In this document: positions 1-6,217 of the stretch, piece after piece
Position numbering within the stretch: position 1 is the first letter of the stretch
Layout: each line of letters opens with the position of its first letter
Assembly (NCBI GenBank): GCA_946612405.1
Contig: CAMOEQ010000027.1
Coordinates: forward strand, 1-6,217
Length of the DNA: 6,217 nt
Source: an uncultured Erysipelotrichaceae bacterium
Lineage (GTDB): Bacteria > Bacillota_I > Bacilli_A > RFN20 > CAG-826
Direction: 5' to 3'
Made by a program: the position numbers and the translations under genes
Notes under the pieces: generated by a model
What the model was told of the DNA's origin: nothing
The model's input: the letters and a program-made list of their open reading frames with translations, nothing else
The model's database searches: none

Positions 1-66
1 CATCATAATTGCTAAGGCATTTTCATAATTACCTTTTGTATCAAGATAGAATTGCTTAACATTCAT
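1..66 (-). CDS. N-terminus of a probable stand-alone Hpt (histidine phosphotransfer) protein, cut by the window edge
   Basis: Only the first 22 codons are in the window. The peptide begins MNVKQFYLDTKGNY and continues ENALAIMM. The pattern of an aromatic residue near position 7, a Gly-Asn-Tyr turn and a Leu-x-x-Met-Met helix resembles the start of small Hpt proteins found beside hybrid kinases in Clostridia; this is pattern recognition from memory. The phosphorylatable histidine would lie outside the window and is not seen. The ATG overlaps the stop of the upstream EAL gene by 11 nt and has a good AAAAGGAG ribosome site 10 nt upstream. The other nearby ATG (60-62) opens a frame that stops after about 16 codons, so this start is preferred. 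Context supports the call: the kinase of this operon has two receivers but no Hpt domain, and the EAL regulator has a receiver needing a phosphodonor. It could instead be an unrelated small protein. Confidence 0.6.
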   Translation of the reverse strand, partial: MNVKQFYLDTKGNYENALAIMM

Positions 67-1774
67 TTTTAACAATCTCCTTTTGAATTAGGTCTTCGAA
101 TTCATTGATGCTTAACGGTTTAGATAAATAATAACCTTGGATAATGTCGCATCCATTTTCTTTTAAGAACATATATTGATCTTTGGTTTCAACGCCTTCA
201 GAAACTGTGACAGCGTTCATCATCTTTGCTAAATTGATAATCATCTTAATGACATCTTTAACCTTTGGATTATTTTCCATAGAACGAATAAAGGCCATGT
301 CAATTTTTAAAACATCAAATGGAAGATTTACTAAAGCGTTGAAGGAAGAATAACCACTACCGAAATCATCAATTTCAATTTTAAAGCCATGATTTCTCAT
401 CTTTTCAATAACTGGAATAACTTCTTTTGAATCTTCAACGAAAGCAGATTCGGTTATTTCTATAAAATATTTATCATGTGGAACTTTGTTTGAGTCGACA
501 TAATTAACAATTTCTTCAACTAGATTCGGTCGATAAATATCAACTCTAGATAAATTGACTGACAAAGGAATATAGACATTAAATTTTTCTTTCCATTGAC
601 GCATATATTCGGCAGCCTTTTCCATTATGTAAGCATCTAATTTACCAATAAGACCATTTTCTTCGAAAAGGTTAATAAATTCACCAGGAGAAACAAAGCC
701 AAATTTAGGGCTGATCCATCTAATTAAAACTTCTGCGCTTGCGAAGACTGGCTCATTGCCTTGAATAGAATATTTAGGTTGGAAGAATAATTTAAATTGA
801 CCCTCTTTTAAAGCTTGAGGGAAAGCGTTAATTAATTCTTCTTTATGCAAAATCTTTTCTTGATCTTCATGACTATATATCGCGATTGATTTTGTGTAAT
901 CGTTATTTAATGTATCGGCCGTAGATTTGGTACGGTCAATAACAATATCTTTATCAATATTTAAATCAACGCATGGATAAATGCCAATTCTAAAGGAGAT
1001 ATCGATATCATTAGATAAATGTTCAATCGCATCATGTAACAGCGTTGGAAGATCATCATAATTATCGTGATGTTCACAATAAATTAAGAAATCAGCTTCA
1101 GCGTCTTTTCCAAGTAAACCATTACAATCATCTGTATATTGAATTAATTTATTAGCAAGCAAAGAAAGAATATTATTAACGAATTCTCTTCCATGCATTT
1201 CATTAATCAATCTAAAATGATTGATAGAAATAGAAATCATATCTTTTTCTAGTTTAGGAAAATTAACATCGAATTGTTTAGAATATTTCTTAAAGAAATT
1301 AAAGTTATATAAATTTGTAAGTTTATCTCTTTCAACTTCTTTTAAAATCGATCTATCTTCATATAATTCAATCATCCTTTTAACTCTAGCGACGATGATG
1401 TCAGGGTTTTCATATGGTTTTTTAATAAAATCATTTACCCCAAGACGGAAGCATTCATTCTCAATATTTTTATCACTGGTACAAACGATGAATGGAATTC
1501 TTTTTAGTTTAGGATCGTTTTGCCTAACTTTTAAAACTTCTCGGCCATCAAAAGGCATGAAGACATCGAGGAGCACTAAATCGATTTTATGGTCTTCTTT
1601 TAAAAGCAAATCTAACGCATTTTTCCCGTCATTTGCGGATAAAACGTTAAAATTCTCTTCTAAAATTGCACTCATTATTTCGACGTTGATTTCTTCATCA
1701 TCAACAATTAAAACAGTCTTCTTAACAAAGAAATTTCCGCGATTAGAATGAGTTACTTTTTTATTTTCAATCAT
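56..1774 (-). CDS. Response regulator: REC - degenerate GGDEF - EAL cyclic-di-GMP phosphodiesterase
   Basis: A 572-residue cytoplasmic protein predicted to hydrolyse cyclic-di-GMP to pGpG under phosphorylation control. Residues ~19-135 are a receiver with acidic pair D25/D26, phospho-acceptor D70 (LLDVFMP), T99 and K119-P120. Residues ~148-300 are a GGDEF-fold domain that looks dead: the signature is AEADF (225-229), the first metal-binding Asp is replaced by N185, and no RxxD inhibitory site precedes the motif. Residues ~312-565 are EAL. The signature is E348-V-L, and all eight metal/catalytic positions known from RocR-type enzymes are present: E348, N407, E439, D469, D470, K490, E526 and Q546, with loop 6 DDFGSGYSS. 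The start is ATG 1774 with a weak GTAGG site about 9 nt upstream, 21 nt after the lipoprotein stop. There is no DNA-binding domain, so output is through c-di-GMP. Family and domain order are certain; the direction of regulation by phosphorylation is unknown. Confidence 0.93.
   Translation of the reverse strand: MIENKKVTHSNRGNFFVKKTVLIVDDEEINVEIMSAILEENFNVLSANDGKNALDLLLKEDHKIDLVLLDVFMPFDGREVLKVRQNDPKLKRIPFIVCTSDKNIENECFRLGVNDFIKKPYENPDIIVARVKRMIELYEDRSILKEVERDKLTNLYNFNFFKKYSKQFDVNFPKLEKDMISISINHFRLINEMHGREFVNNILSLLANKLIQYTDDCNGLLGKDAEADFLIYCEHHDNYDDLPTLLHDAIEHLSNDIDISFRIGIYPCVDLNIDKDIVIDRTKSTADTLNNDYTKSIAIYSHEDQEKILHKEELINAFPQALKEGQFKLFFQPKYSIQGNEPVFASAEVLIRWISPKFGFVSPGEFINLFEENGLIGKLDAYIMEKAAEYMRQWKEKFNVYIPLSVNLSRVDIYRPNLVEEIVNYVDSNKVPHDKYFIEITESAFVEDSKEVIPVIEKMRNHGFKIEIDDFGSGYSSFNALVNLPFDVLKIDMAFIRSMENNPKVKDVIKMIINLAKMMNAVTVSEGVETKDQYMFLKENGCDIIQGYYLSKPLSINEFEDLIQKEIVKNEC
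77..84 (-). promoter_or_regulatory. Ribosome binding site of the Hpt-like gene
   Basis: The minus strand reads AAAAGGAG, followed by a 10-nt spacer and the ATG at 66-64. The site lies inside the last codons of the EAL gene. It is the strongest Shine-Dalgarno sequence in the operon and decides the start and frame of the truncated downstream gene. Confidence 0.65.
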
Positions 1775-1795
1775 CTTAACAAACCTACAATTTTA

Positions 1796-3073
1796 TTATT
1801 TAAAAGTGCCATATTTACTGATGGCTTCATCGATGCTCATATTGCCTCGACCAACTTCAAATGAAGCGATTCTAATTTGAGTGGCTAAAGAGTCTTTGAC
1901 TCCAATAACTTCAGGAGAAATAACGCGTTCAGATGGAACATCCATAAATGGAGAATAAACTGATTCAACTGACATTTGTTTTGTTGGAGTAACAAGACCT
2001 TTTGAACGAGCCATTTCATTTAATTCTTTGTCTGAAAGAAGGAATCTCATGAATTCATTTGTCATTTCTAAATTATTACAATTCTTATTAACAGAGAATT
2101 CGACCGATGGACTGTCAATGAAATATCCACCTTGTTCAGTTACTGGAATTGGATGGAAGGAATAATCAAATGGTGAATTTATAAATGCTTCAGATTGGCT
2201 TTCACGTTTTTTAGTGCCAGAAACGGTATCACCAGCGCAAATCATCATTGGAACATCGCCTTCAAAGAAACGCAAGATGACTAGGTTGTAATTATCTAAA
2301 ATTTGATCACATTGATTTAAATCAACACAGCCATTATCAATGATTGATTTAACGCTTGTGAGGGCTGAACGCATATATTCACCAGCAGAAGGATCTAAAT
2401 CATTGGCCTTTTTTAAAGCTTCAGGATTATCTGCTAATTCAGCAATAAATTGTGGATAGGCAATCGTGTTCATTAAACTACTTGAATTTTTCAAGCTATA
2501 ACCCATCATTGGATTAGAATATCCTTTTTCTTTTAATGTAGCACAGGTTGAAAGAAGTTCTGACCATTTTTTTGGAACGCTTAAACCTTCTTTTTTAAAA
2601 ATCTTTTCGTTAACCAATGTTCCATATGTTCTTGAGAAAACAGGAACCATCAATACGTTGCCGTCCTTGTCTTTGTTAATTAAACTTGAACGAATGTAGT
2701 TTAAGTTGTTTTTTAAAACTGATTCAGAGATGTTTTCCATATGAGCAACAACCGAATCATATTTATCATCGCCCATCATCCAAGTATATGAGAAGAAAAT
2801 ATTTGGTTTATCTCTTCCTTCTAGAACGGTTGCAAGAGTGTTTTTATAATCATCAATTTTTGTGTACTCGAGCTTAACATTTGGATAATATTCATTAAAT
2901 CTATCAAATTCGGATTCTAACGCTTCGAAGTTGCCATAGTCTCCAACTACTTTGATGTTGCAAGAGGTTTGAACATCTAAAGCAGGTTTAAATGTATCGC
3001 CTTCGCCTGAGCAAGAAGTAAGAGAGGTAATCATTAAGATGTTTGAAACAATGCAAAATAATTTTTTCATCAT
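1796..3073 (-). CDS. ABC-type extracellular solute-binding lipoprotein (sugar-binding type), probably a sensor partner
   Basis: A 425-residue protein with a short type II signal peptide: basic MMKK, a hydrophobic stretch and lipobox L18-T-S-C21, so it should be lipid-anchored outside the membrane. The mature part follows the family 1 solute-binding fold. It has a first beta strand ~39-44 (NIKVVGDYG), the helix FDRFNEYYPNVKLEY (57-70), the hinge-region signature YGTLVNEKIFKKEGL (150-164) with VPKKWSELL, and FFEGDVPMMICAGD (269-282). These proteins usually deliver sugars to an ABC permease. No permease or ATPase gene is adjacent; the gene sits between a hybrid kinase and a c-di-GMP phosphodiesterase. 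The start overlaps the kinase stop (ATGA), with an AGAGG site 7 nt upstream inside the kinase gene, so translation is probably coupled. A ligand-presenting role for the kinase is inferred. The ligand is not predictable; sugar is the commonest for this family. The mature protein carries six cysteines besides C21. Confidence 0.88.
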   Translation of the reverse strand: MMKKLFCIVSNILMITSLTSCSGEGDTFKPALDVQTSCNIKVVGDYGNFEALESEFDRFNEYYPNVKLEYTKIDDYKNTLATVLEGRDKPNIFFSYTWMMGDDKYDSVVAHMENISESVLKNNLNYIRSSLINKDKDGNVLMVPVFSRTYGTLVNEKIFKKEGLSVPKKWSELLSTCATLKEKGYSNPMMGYSLKNSSSLMNTIAYPQFIAELADNPEALKKANDLDPSAGEYMRSALTSVKSIIDNGCVDLNQCDQILDNYNLVILRFFEGDVPMMICAGDTVSGTKKRESQSEAFINSPFDYSFHPIPVTEQGGYFIDSPSVEFSVNKNCNNLEMTNEFMRFLLSDKELNEMARSKGLVTPTKQMSVESVYSPFMDVPSERVISPEVIGVKDSLATQIRIASFEVGRGNMSIDEAISKYGTFK

Positions 3074-5598
3074 TTTGATTCCTCTTTAATTCTACGGATC
3101 TCTTTTATAACAAGTTTTATATCAATTGGTTTAGCGATATGTCCATTCATACCGGCTTCCAAACATTCAGCAATATTTTCTGAGAATGCATCTGAGGTCA
3201 TTGCGATAATAGGAATATTAGCAGCATATGGATCTTCCAATTTACGGATGGCTCTAGTCGCATCTAAGCCATTCATCTCTGGCATTTGAATATCCATGAA
3301 GATAAGTAAATATTTACCTTTTTCAGCTTGTTTCATCTTTTCTAAACAAACGCGACCATTTTCAGCTCTTTCAGTTGTGATTCCATACATTGAAAGTAAT
3401 GTAGAAATAATTTCCCAGTTAATATCATTATCTTCGGTAACAAGAATATTTAGACCTGCTAAATCAGCATCAGCATTTTCTTGTTCGTCTACTTTAGCAT
3501 CATTACCAAAGATTTCGTTTATCTTTTCATATAATGTTGAACGGAATAATGGTTTAGATAAGAAGCCATTAGCACCAGCTTCTTTAGCAACTTTTTCAAT
3601 ATCAGAATAATCGTATGCTGATATCAATAATATTGGGGTATTGCTGGTAATTTCCGAACGAATTCGACGAACTGTTTCTATTCCATCGATGTCAGGCATC
3701 TTTAAATCAATGATGACAATATCGTAATCTTTATTTGTTTCATTTCGATGCTTAATCATGCCTAAAGCTTCAAGTCCACTTTGGGCTAGTTCAACTCTTA
3801 AACCAAGCGATTGTAAAGTGTCCTTCGCGGTCGCTAAAAGCACTTCATCATCATCGACAATTAAAACATCCATTGGTTTAAGTTTTAAAACTGGCGATTG
3901 TTCTTCAGCAACAGGAATATCTAAAACAACAGTGAATGTTGTACCTTTTCCTTGTTCACTTTGGCATTCGATGCTACCTTCCATCAAATCGACCATTTGT
4001 TTAGTGATTGCTAAACCTAATCCGGTACCTTGAATGCTATTGAGGCGGCTGTCGGTTTGTCTAGAGAAAGCCTGATACATATTAGCCATGAATTCTTTAG
4101 ACATACCAATACCAGTATCAGAAACGATATAAGTTAATTTCACACAACCAGGTTTTTCGCTTTCTGATTGAGTTAAATCAACAGATACTTTTCCATCTTT
4201 TTCTGTATATTTAGTCGCATTAGAAAGAATATTAATAAAGATTTGATTTAATCTAAGTTGATCAGCATAAAGATATTCTTTATCGACATGATTAACATGA
4301 AAACTAAAGTCGATATTTTTCTCTTTAACCATAGGTTGGGATAAATTCATTAAATTCTCGACTGTTTCAACAATAGAAAATCTTTGTGGGCAAAGAGTGA
4401 ATTTGCCACTTTCAACTTTAGAAATATCTAAAATATCGTTAATCAGTGTTAATAGGTGATTACTAGCAAGAGAGATTTTACGAAGATTTTCGCTGACAGA
4501 TTTTTTATCATCAAGATTTCGTTCGGTAATAGTTGTTAAACCAATGATTGCGTTCATTGGAGTACGAATGTCATGAGACATAGTCGAAAGGAAGGCGGTC
4601 TTGGCTTTACTTGCCGAATTAGCTTCTTCAGCAGTTGCTTGAAGTTGCTTGTTAAAACGAAGCATAACGAATAAGTCAAAAAAGAATAAAACTAATAATC
4701 CAGAAGATATAACTCCAATCAATAACCAGTTCTCAGCATTAACGTTTAAATAAGCGGTTGGCATCATACTTAAAAGTGTCCAACCACCAGTTGCATCAAA
4801 CGGAGCGTATGAAAGAATGCAACTTTCATGATGAGAGTTGGACATAATTAATGAACCAGTTGAAGAAGTTATCGTATCAAATAACTGCTCGGCAGAAGCA
4901 CTTTGGATGGTGTTATATGATTGATAGAATTCAAAGAAATTAGAATTCTTAAAAGAATGGTCTTTAATAATGTAGTCTCCATCAGCGTCGATAATTGATA
5001 ATTCAGCATTTTGTAATTCTTCTTGAGGAAAAACCCATTTCTCAACAAGTTTAGAAGTAGGTATAACTCGAAGTAAAATTGCTTGTCTAGTATTACCTGA
5101 ATCATCAAGATTTATATAATTACAAAATGCAATTGATTGCTCTCCATTGACTGGATTTGTATAAGAACGAGTAATGTTAATTGATGTATTTATTTCGTGT
5201 ATGAAACTTAAATCGTTTAATAAGCCTATACGTTCATAAGAAACGGTATAATCATCTGGATTATCGATTCTTGCTCTGGTAGATAAACCAGTAAGGGTGT
5301 CTACATAAACTAGATGAGCAGAAATGAATCCAGAGACGTGGGAAGATGCAATGAATGATCTGGCTTTTTCAATAGTCATAGTTTCACTATTAATGTAATG
5401 GGACCAAACATCACAAATATGTTGTTCGCCTTCAAGATAATTCTCGATGACGAGTTCCATGGCAATTGTATTGTTTTCAAAATGTTCAATTTGTCGAGTG
5501 GTTTTCTCGTTATTTTCATAATTTGCATAGATGAAAACAAAAGTTAACATCGAAAGCATGATGAATACGTTAACTATTATTACCCAGATTTTTTTCAT
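3070..5598 (-). CDS. Membrane hybrid sensor histidine kinase (dCache-like - HisKA - HATPase - REC - REC)
   Basis: An 842-residue inner-membrane sensor kinase counted from ATG 5598 (MKKIWVII). The frame stays open to a GTG at 5619, but that codon has no ribosome site, whereas ATG 5598 has a modest AGAAG 5 nt upstream. TM1 is ~4-26 and TM2 ~291-313. The ~260-residue extracellular part between them looks like a double Cache sensor (LSIIDADGDYIIKD near 200-213; GGWTLLSMMPTAYL before TM2). HisKA carries the H-box FLSTMSHDIRTPMN with phospho-acceptor H342. HATPase shows the N-box (N456/N460), D494-TGIG and GTGLGL (524-529). REC1 (~576-694) has D582/D583, phospho-site D631, S660 and K682. REC2 (~715-833) has E722/D723, D769, T801 and K823. 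The protein ends right after REC2 with no Hpt domain, so relay to another protein needs a separate Hpt, plausibly the gene starting at 66. It is the first gene of the operon; its stimulus probably reaches it through the coupled lipoprotein (inference). Confidence 0.93.
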   Translation of the reverse strand: MKKIWVIIVNVFIMLSMLTFVFIYANYENNEKTTRQIEHFENNTIAMELVIENYLEGEQHICDVWSHYINSETMTIEKARSFIASSHVSGFISAHLVYVDTLTGLSTRARIDNPDDYTVSYERIGLLNDLSFIHEINTSINITRSYTNPVNGEQSIAFCNYINLDDSGNTRQAILLRVIPTSKLVEKWVFPQEELQNAELSIIDADGDYIIKDHSFKNSNFFEFYQSYNTIQSASAEQLFDTITSSTGSLIMSNSHHESCILSYAPFDATGGWTLLSMMPTAYLNVNAENWLLIGVISSGLLVLFFFDLFVMLRFNKQLQATAEEANSASKAKTAFLSTMSHDIRTPMNAIIGLTTITERNLDDKKSVSENLRKISLASNHLLTLINDILDISKVESGKFTLCPQRFSIVETVENLMNLSQPMVKEKNIDFSFHVNHVDKEYLYADQLRLNQIFINILSNATKYTEKDGKVSVDLTQSESEKPGCVKLTYIVSDTGIGMSKEFMANMYQAFSRQTDSRLNSIQGTGLGLAITKQMVDLMEGSIECQSEQGKGTTFTVVLDIPVAEEQSPVLKLKPMDVLIVDDDEVLLATAKDTLQSLGLRVELAQSGLEALGMIKHRNETNKDYDIVIIDLKMPDIDGIETVRRIRSEITSNTPILLISAYDYSDIEKVAKEAGANGFLSKPLFRSTLYEKINEIFGNDAKVDEQENADADLAGLNILVTEDNDINWEIISTLLSMYGITTERAENGRVCLEKMKQAEKGKYLLIFMDIQMPEMNGLDATRAIRKLEDPYAANIPIIAMTSDAFSENIAECLEAGMNGHIAKPIDIKLVIKEIRRIKEESK
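3081..3085 (-). promoter_or_regulatory. Ribosome binding site of the solute-binding lipoprotein gene
   Basis: The minus strand reads AGAGG, 7 nt before the ATG at 3073. It lies within the final codons of the histidine kinase gene and supports the first of the two tandem ATG codons as the start, giving the ATGA stop/start overlap. Confidence 0.65.
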
Positions 5599-5619
5599 AA
5601 CGACTTCTATATTTAACAC

Positions 5620-5633
5620 ATTCTATATAGAAT
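5620..5633. repeat. Perfect 14-bp palindrome overlapping the candidate -10 of the kinase operon
   Basis: ATTCTATATAGAAT is identical on both strands and sits about 20 bp upstream of the kinase start codon, covering the putative -10 element. Such a position would suit an operator for a dimeric regulator. It is composed almost only of A and T in an AT-rich spacer, and no regulator is known for it, so function is uncertain. Confidence 0.4.
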
Positions 5634-5651
5634 TCGGCAATATTTCTACAA
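5624..5651 (-). promoter_or_regulatory. Candidate sigma-A type promoter of the kinase operon
   Basis: On the minus strand TTGTAG (5651-5646) and TATATA (5629-5624) are separated by 16 bp. They match the -35 and -10 consensus only 3/6 and 4/6. Transcription would begin near 5617, leaving a leader of about 19 nt before ATG 5598, which agrees with the ATG rather than the upstream GTG being the start. The region is very AT-rich, so chance matches are likely. Confidence 0.3.
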
Positions 5652-5674
5652 TTATTATTTTTTAATATGTGTGA

Positions 5675-5703
5675 AATTAGGCAATCCACCTAATTAGTTT
5701 TTT
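5675..5703 (+). terminator. Hairpin with T-tract between the acetyltransferase remnant and the kinase operon
   Basis: AATTAGG (5675-5681), a 7-nt loop CAATCCA and CCTAATT (5689-5695) form a 7-bp perfect stem. In plus-strand reading it is followed by AG and six T (5698-5703), the shape of a weak rho-independent terminator. However, no gene is read on the plus strand toward it. In minus-strand reading, which would end the acetyltransferase transcript, the stem is preceded by six A and followed by TCACAC, so the U-tract is missing. It may be a weak bidirectional terminator or a chance structure. Confidence 0.35.
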
Positions 5704-6217
5704 CTAATTCGTACCAATCGACAGTAACCGATTTTGGTCTAAGTATTGATCGATGTTCAACAAATTCTTGATGAGTAAATTAAAACCACATTTTTCGATA
5801 ACTCGATTACTTCCGATATTTCTTACGTCAGCCCGAATAAGAAGTTTTGGATAGCCGAGTTCAAAAAGATAATTCATAAAAGCTTTACGCGCTTTAGACA
5901 TGTAATCCTTATTCCAATATTTTCGTGATAGACAATAACCAATCTCAGGAAAATTACCAATAAAATGGACAGTGTCAATGGAACCAATTGGCTCATCATT
6001 TTCTTTCAAAGTATGACAAATCTTTGGGTTTTGCCGTCTTTTTTTCTTCTAACCACATATCAACGAGCTTTTTTAGTAGTCTCGACATTTTCGTGAGTAA
6101 TCCAGAGAGTGTATTTAGCAACTTCAGGATCACTGTCCCAATTTCTAAACATTGGCTCAGCATCATCTTTTCTTAATCTACGAAGAAATAATCGATCAGT
6201 TATTAGTCTGTCTTTTC
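5690..6217 (-). pseudogene. GNAT N-acetyltransferase (RimJ/RimL-like) remnant with at least three frame breaks
   Basis: Homology to RimJ/RimL-type acetyltransferases, which transfer acetyl from acetyl-CoA to amino groups, is spread over changing frames. From the window edge the peptide reads DRLFLRRLRKDDAEPMFRNW to THENVETTKK, then hits TGA at 6062-6060. The family pattern resumes one frame over as KLVDMWLEEKKTAKPKDLSY (to 6011). It resumes again as LKENDEPIGS through NIGSNRVIEKCGF (6009-5782). That frame then turns unlike the family, while a further frame gives FTHQEFVEHR to VDWYELEKTN, ending at TAG 5692-5690. The breaks lie near 6069-6074 (a six-A run), 6009-6012 and 5780-5781. Besides the breaks, the acetyl-CoA loop reads W-N-K-D-Y where W-G-K-G is usual, losing both glycines. 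The longest intact piece, 5704-6009 (about 101 codons from TTG), lacks the N-terminal part and is unlikely to be active. The start codon is beyond the right edge. Sequencing error is possible, but the neighbouring 2.5-kb gene is intact. Confidence 0.75.

Noticed and set aside
1221..1751. Open frame of about 176 codons on the plus strand
   Set aside because: It lies wholly antisense to the REC-GGDEF part of the response regulator, its serine/leucine-rich peptide has no recognisable domain, and the opposite strand has clear catalytic motifs.
2686..2877. Short plus-strand open frame of 63 codons
   Set aside because: It is antisense to the lipoprotein gene, with no recognisable motif and a stronger coding signal on the other strand.
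3068..3073. TGA read as tryptophan (Mollicutes-type code)
   Set aside because: The kinase ends with TGA exactly at the start of the next gene with a proper ribosome site, the residues after it would not extend any domain, and tryptophans in all genes are TGG.
3296..4033. Two open frames on the plus strand (3296-3610 and 3758-4033)
   Set aside because: Both are antisense to the receiver domains of the hybrid kinase and show only low-complexity serine-rich sequence typical of antisense shadows.
4869..5108. Minus-strand open frame of 79 codons in another frame of the kinase gene
   Set aside because: It overlaps the Cache-like sensor region out of frame and its peptide is leucine-rich noise.
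6060..6077. Programmed frameshift at the six-A run of the acetyltransferase gene
   Set aside because: A six-A run followed by G can promote -1 slippage, but the family frame resumes in the +1 direction, and two further breaks at non-slippery sites follow. Decay or sequence error is simpler.
5988..6176. Plus-strand open frame of 62 codons at the right edge
   Set aside because: It is antisense to the acetyltransferase N-terminal region, whose peptide matches the family in the minus-strand frames.
1..6217. CRISPR arrays, tRNA or rRNA genes, insertion sequences
   Set aside because: No regularly spaced direct repeats, no tRNA-like T-arm/anticodon pattern and no transposase motifs were seen on either strand; almost all bases are in genes or the gene remnant.

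Overview
The window is AT-rich bacterial DNA read entirely from the minus strand. Protein features point to a low-GC Gram-positive (Bacillota) lineage, probably an uncultivated anaerobe of the Clostridia/Bacilli type: purine-rich ribosome binding sites, a lipoprotein solute-binding protein, and a hybrid histidine kinase whose core resembles those of Lachnospiraceae-like bacteria. TGA is used as a stop and tryptophan is TGG, so the code is standard. The exact taxon cannot be read from the sequence.

Layout, in the direction of transcription (right to left): (1) 6217-5690, a remnant of a GNAT acetyltransferase gene whose homology runs through at least three reading-frame changes, so it is probably a pseudogene; it also runs off the right edge. 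(2) 5689-5599, a short intergenic region with a hairpin, a perfect 14-bp palindrome and a weak promoter candidate. (3) 5598-3070, a membrane hybrid histidine kinase (dCache-like sensor, HisKA, HATPase, two receivers, no Hpt). (4) 3073-1796, a solute-binding lipoprotein whose start overlaps the kinase stop by 4 nt. (5) 1774-56, a response regulator with REC, degenerate GGDEF and intact EAL domains. (6) 66-1, the first 22 codons of what looks like a stand-alone Hpt protein, overlapping the previous gene by 11 nt.

Genes 3 to 6 are packed with overlaps or a 21-nt gap and read as one operon. Inferred model: the lipoprotein binds an extracellular ligand (perhaps a sugar or oligosaccharide) and presents it to the kinase sensor domain. 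The kinase autophosphorylates and passes phosphate through its receivers to the separate Hpt protein. The Hpt then phosphorylates the receiver of the EAL protein, changing cyclic-di-GMP hydrolysis. No permease or ATPase gene lies between these genes, which favours a sensing role over transport for the lipoprotein. Individual families are known; the compact kinase + binding protein + c-di-GMP phosphodiesterase + split Hpt unit is the most interesting content of the window.
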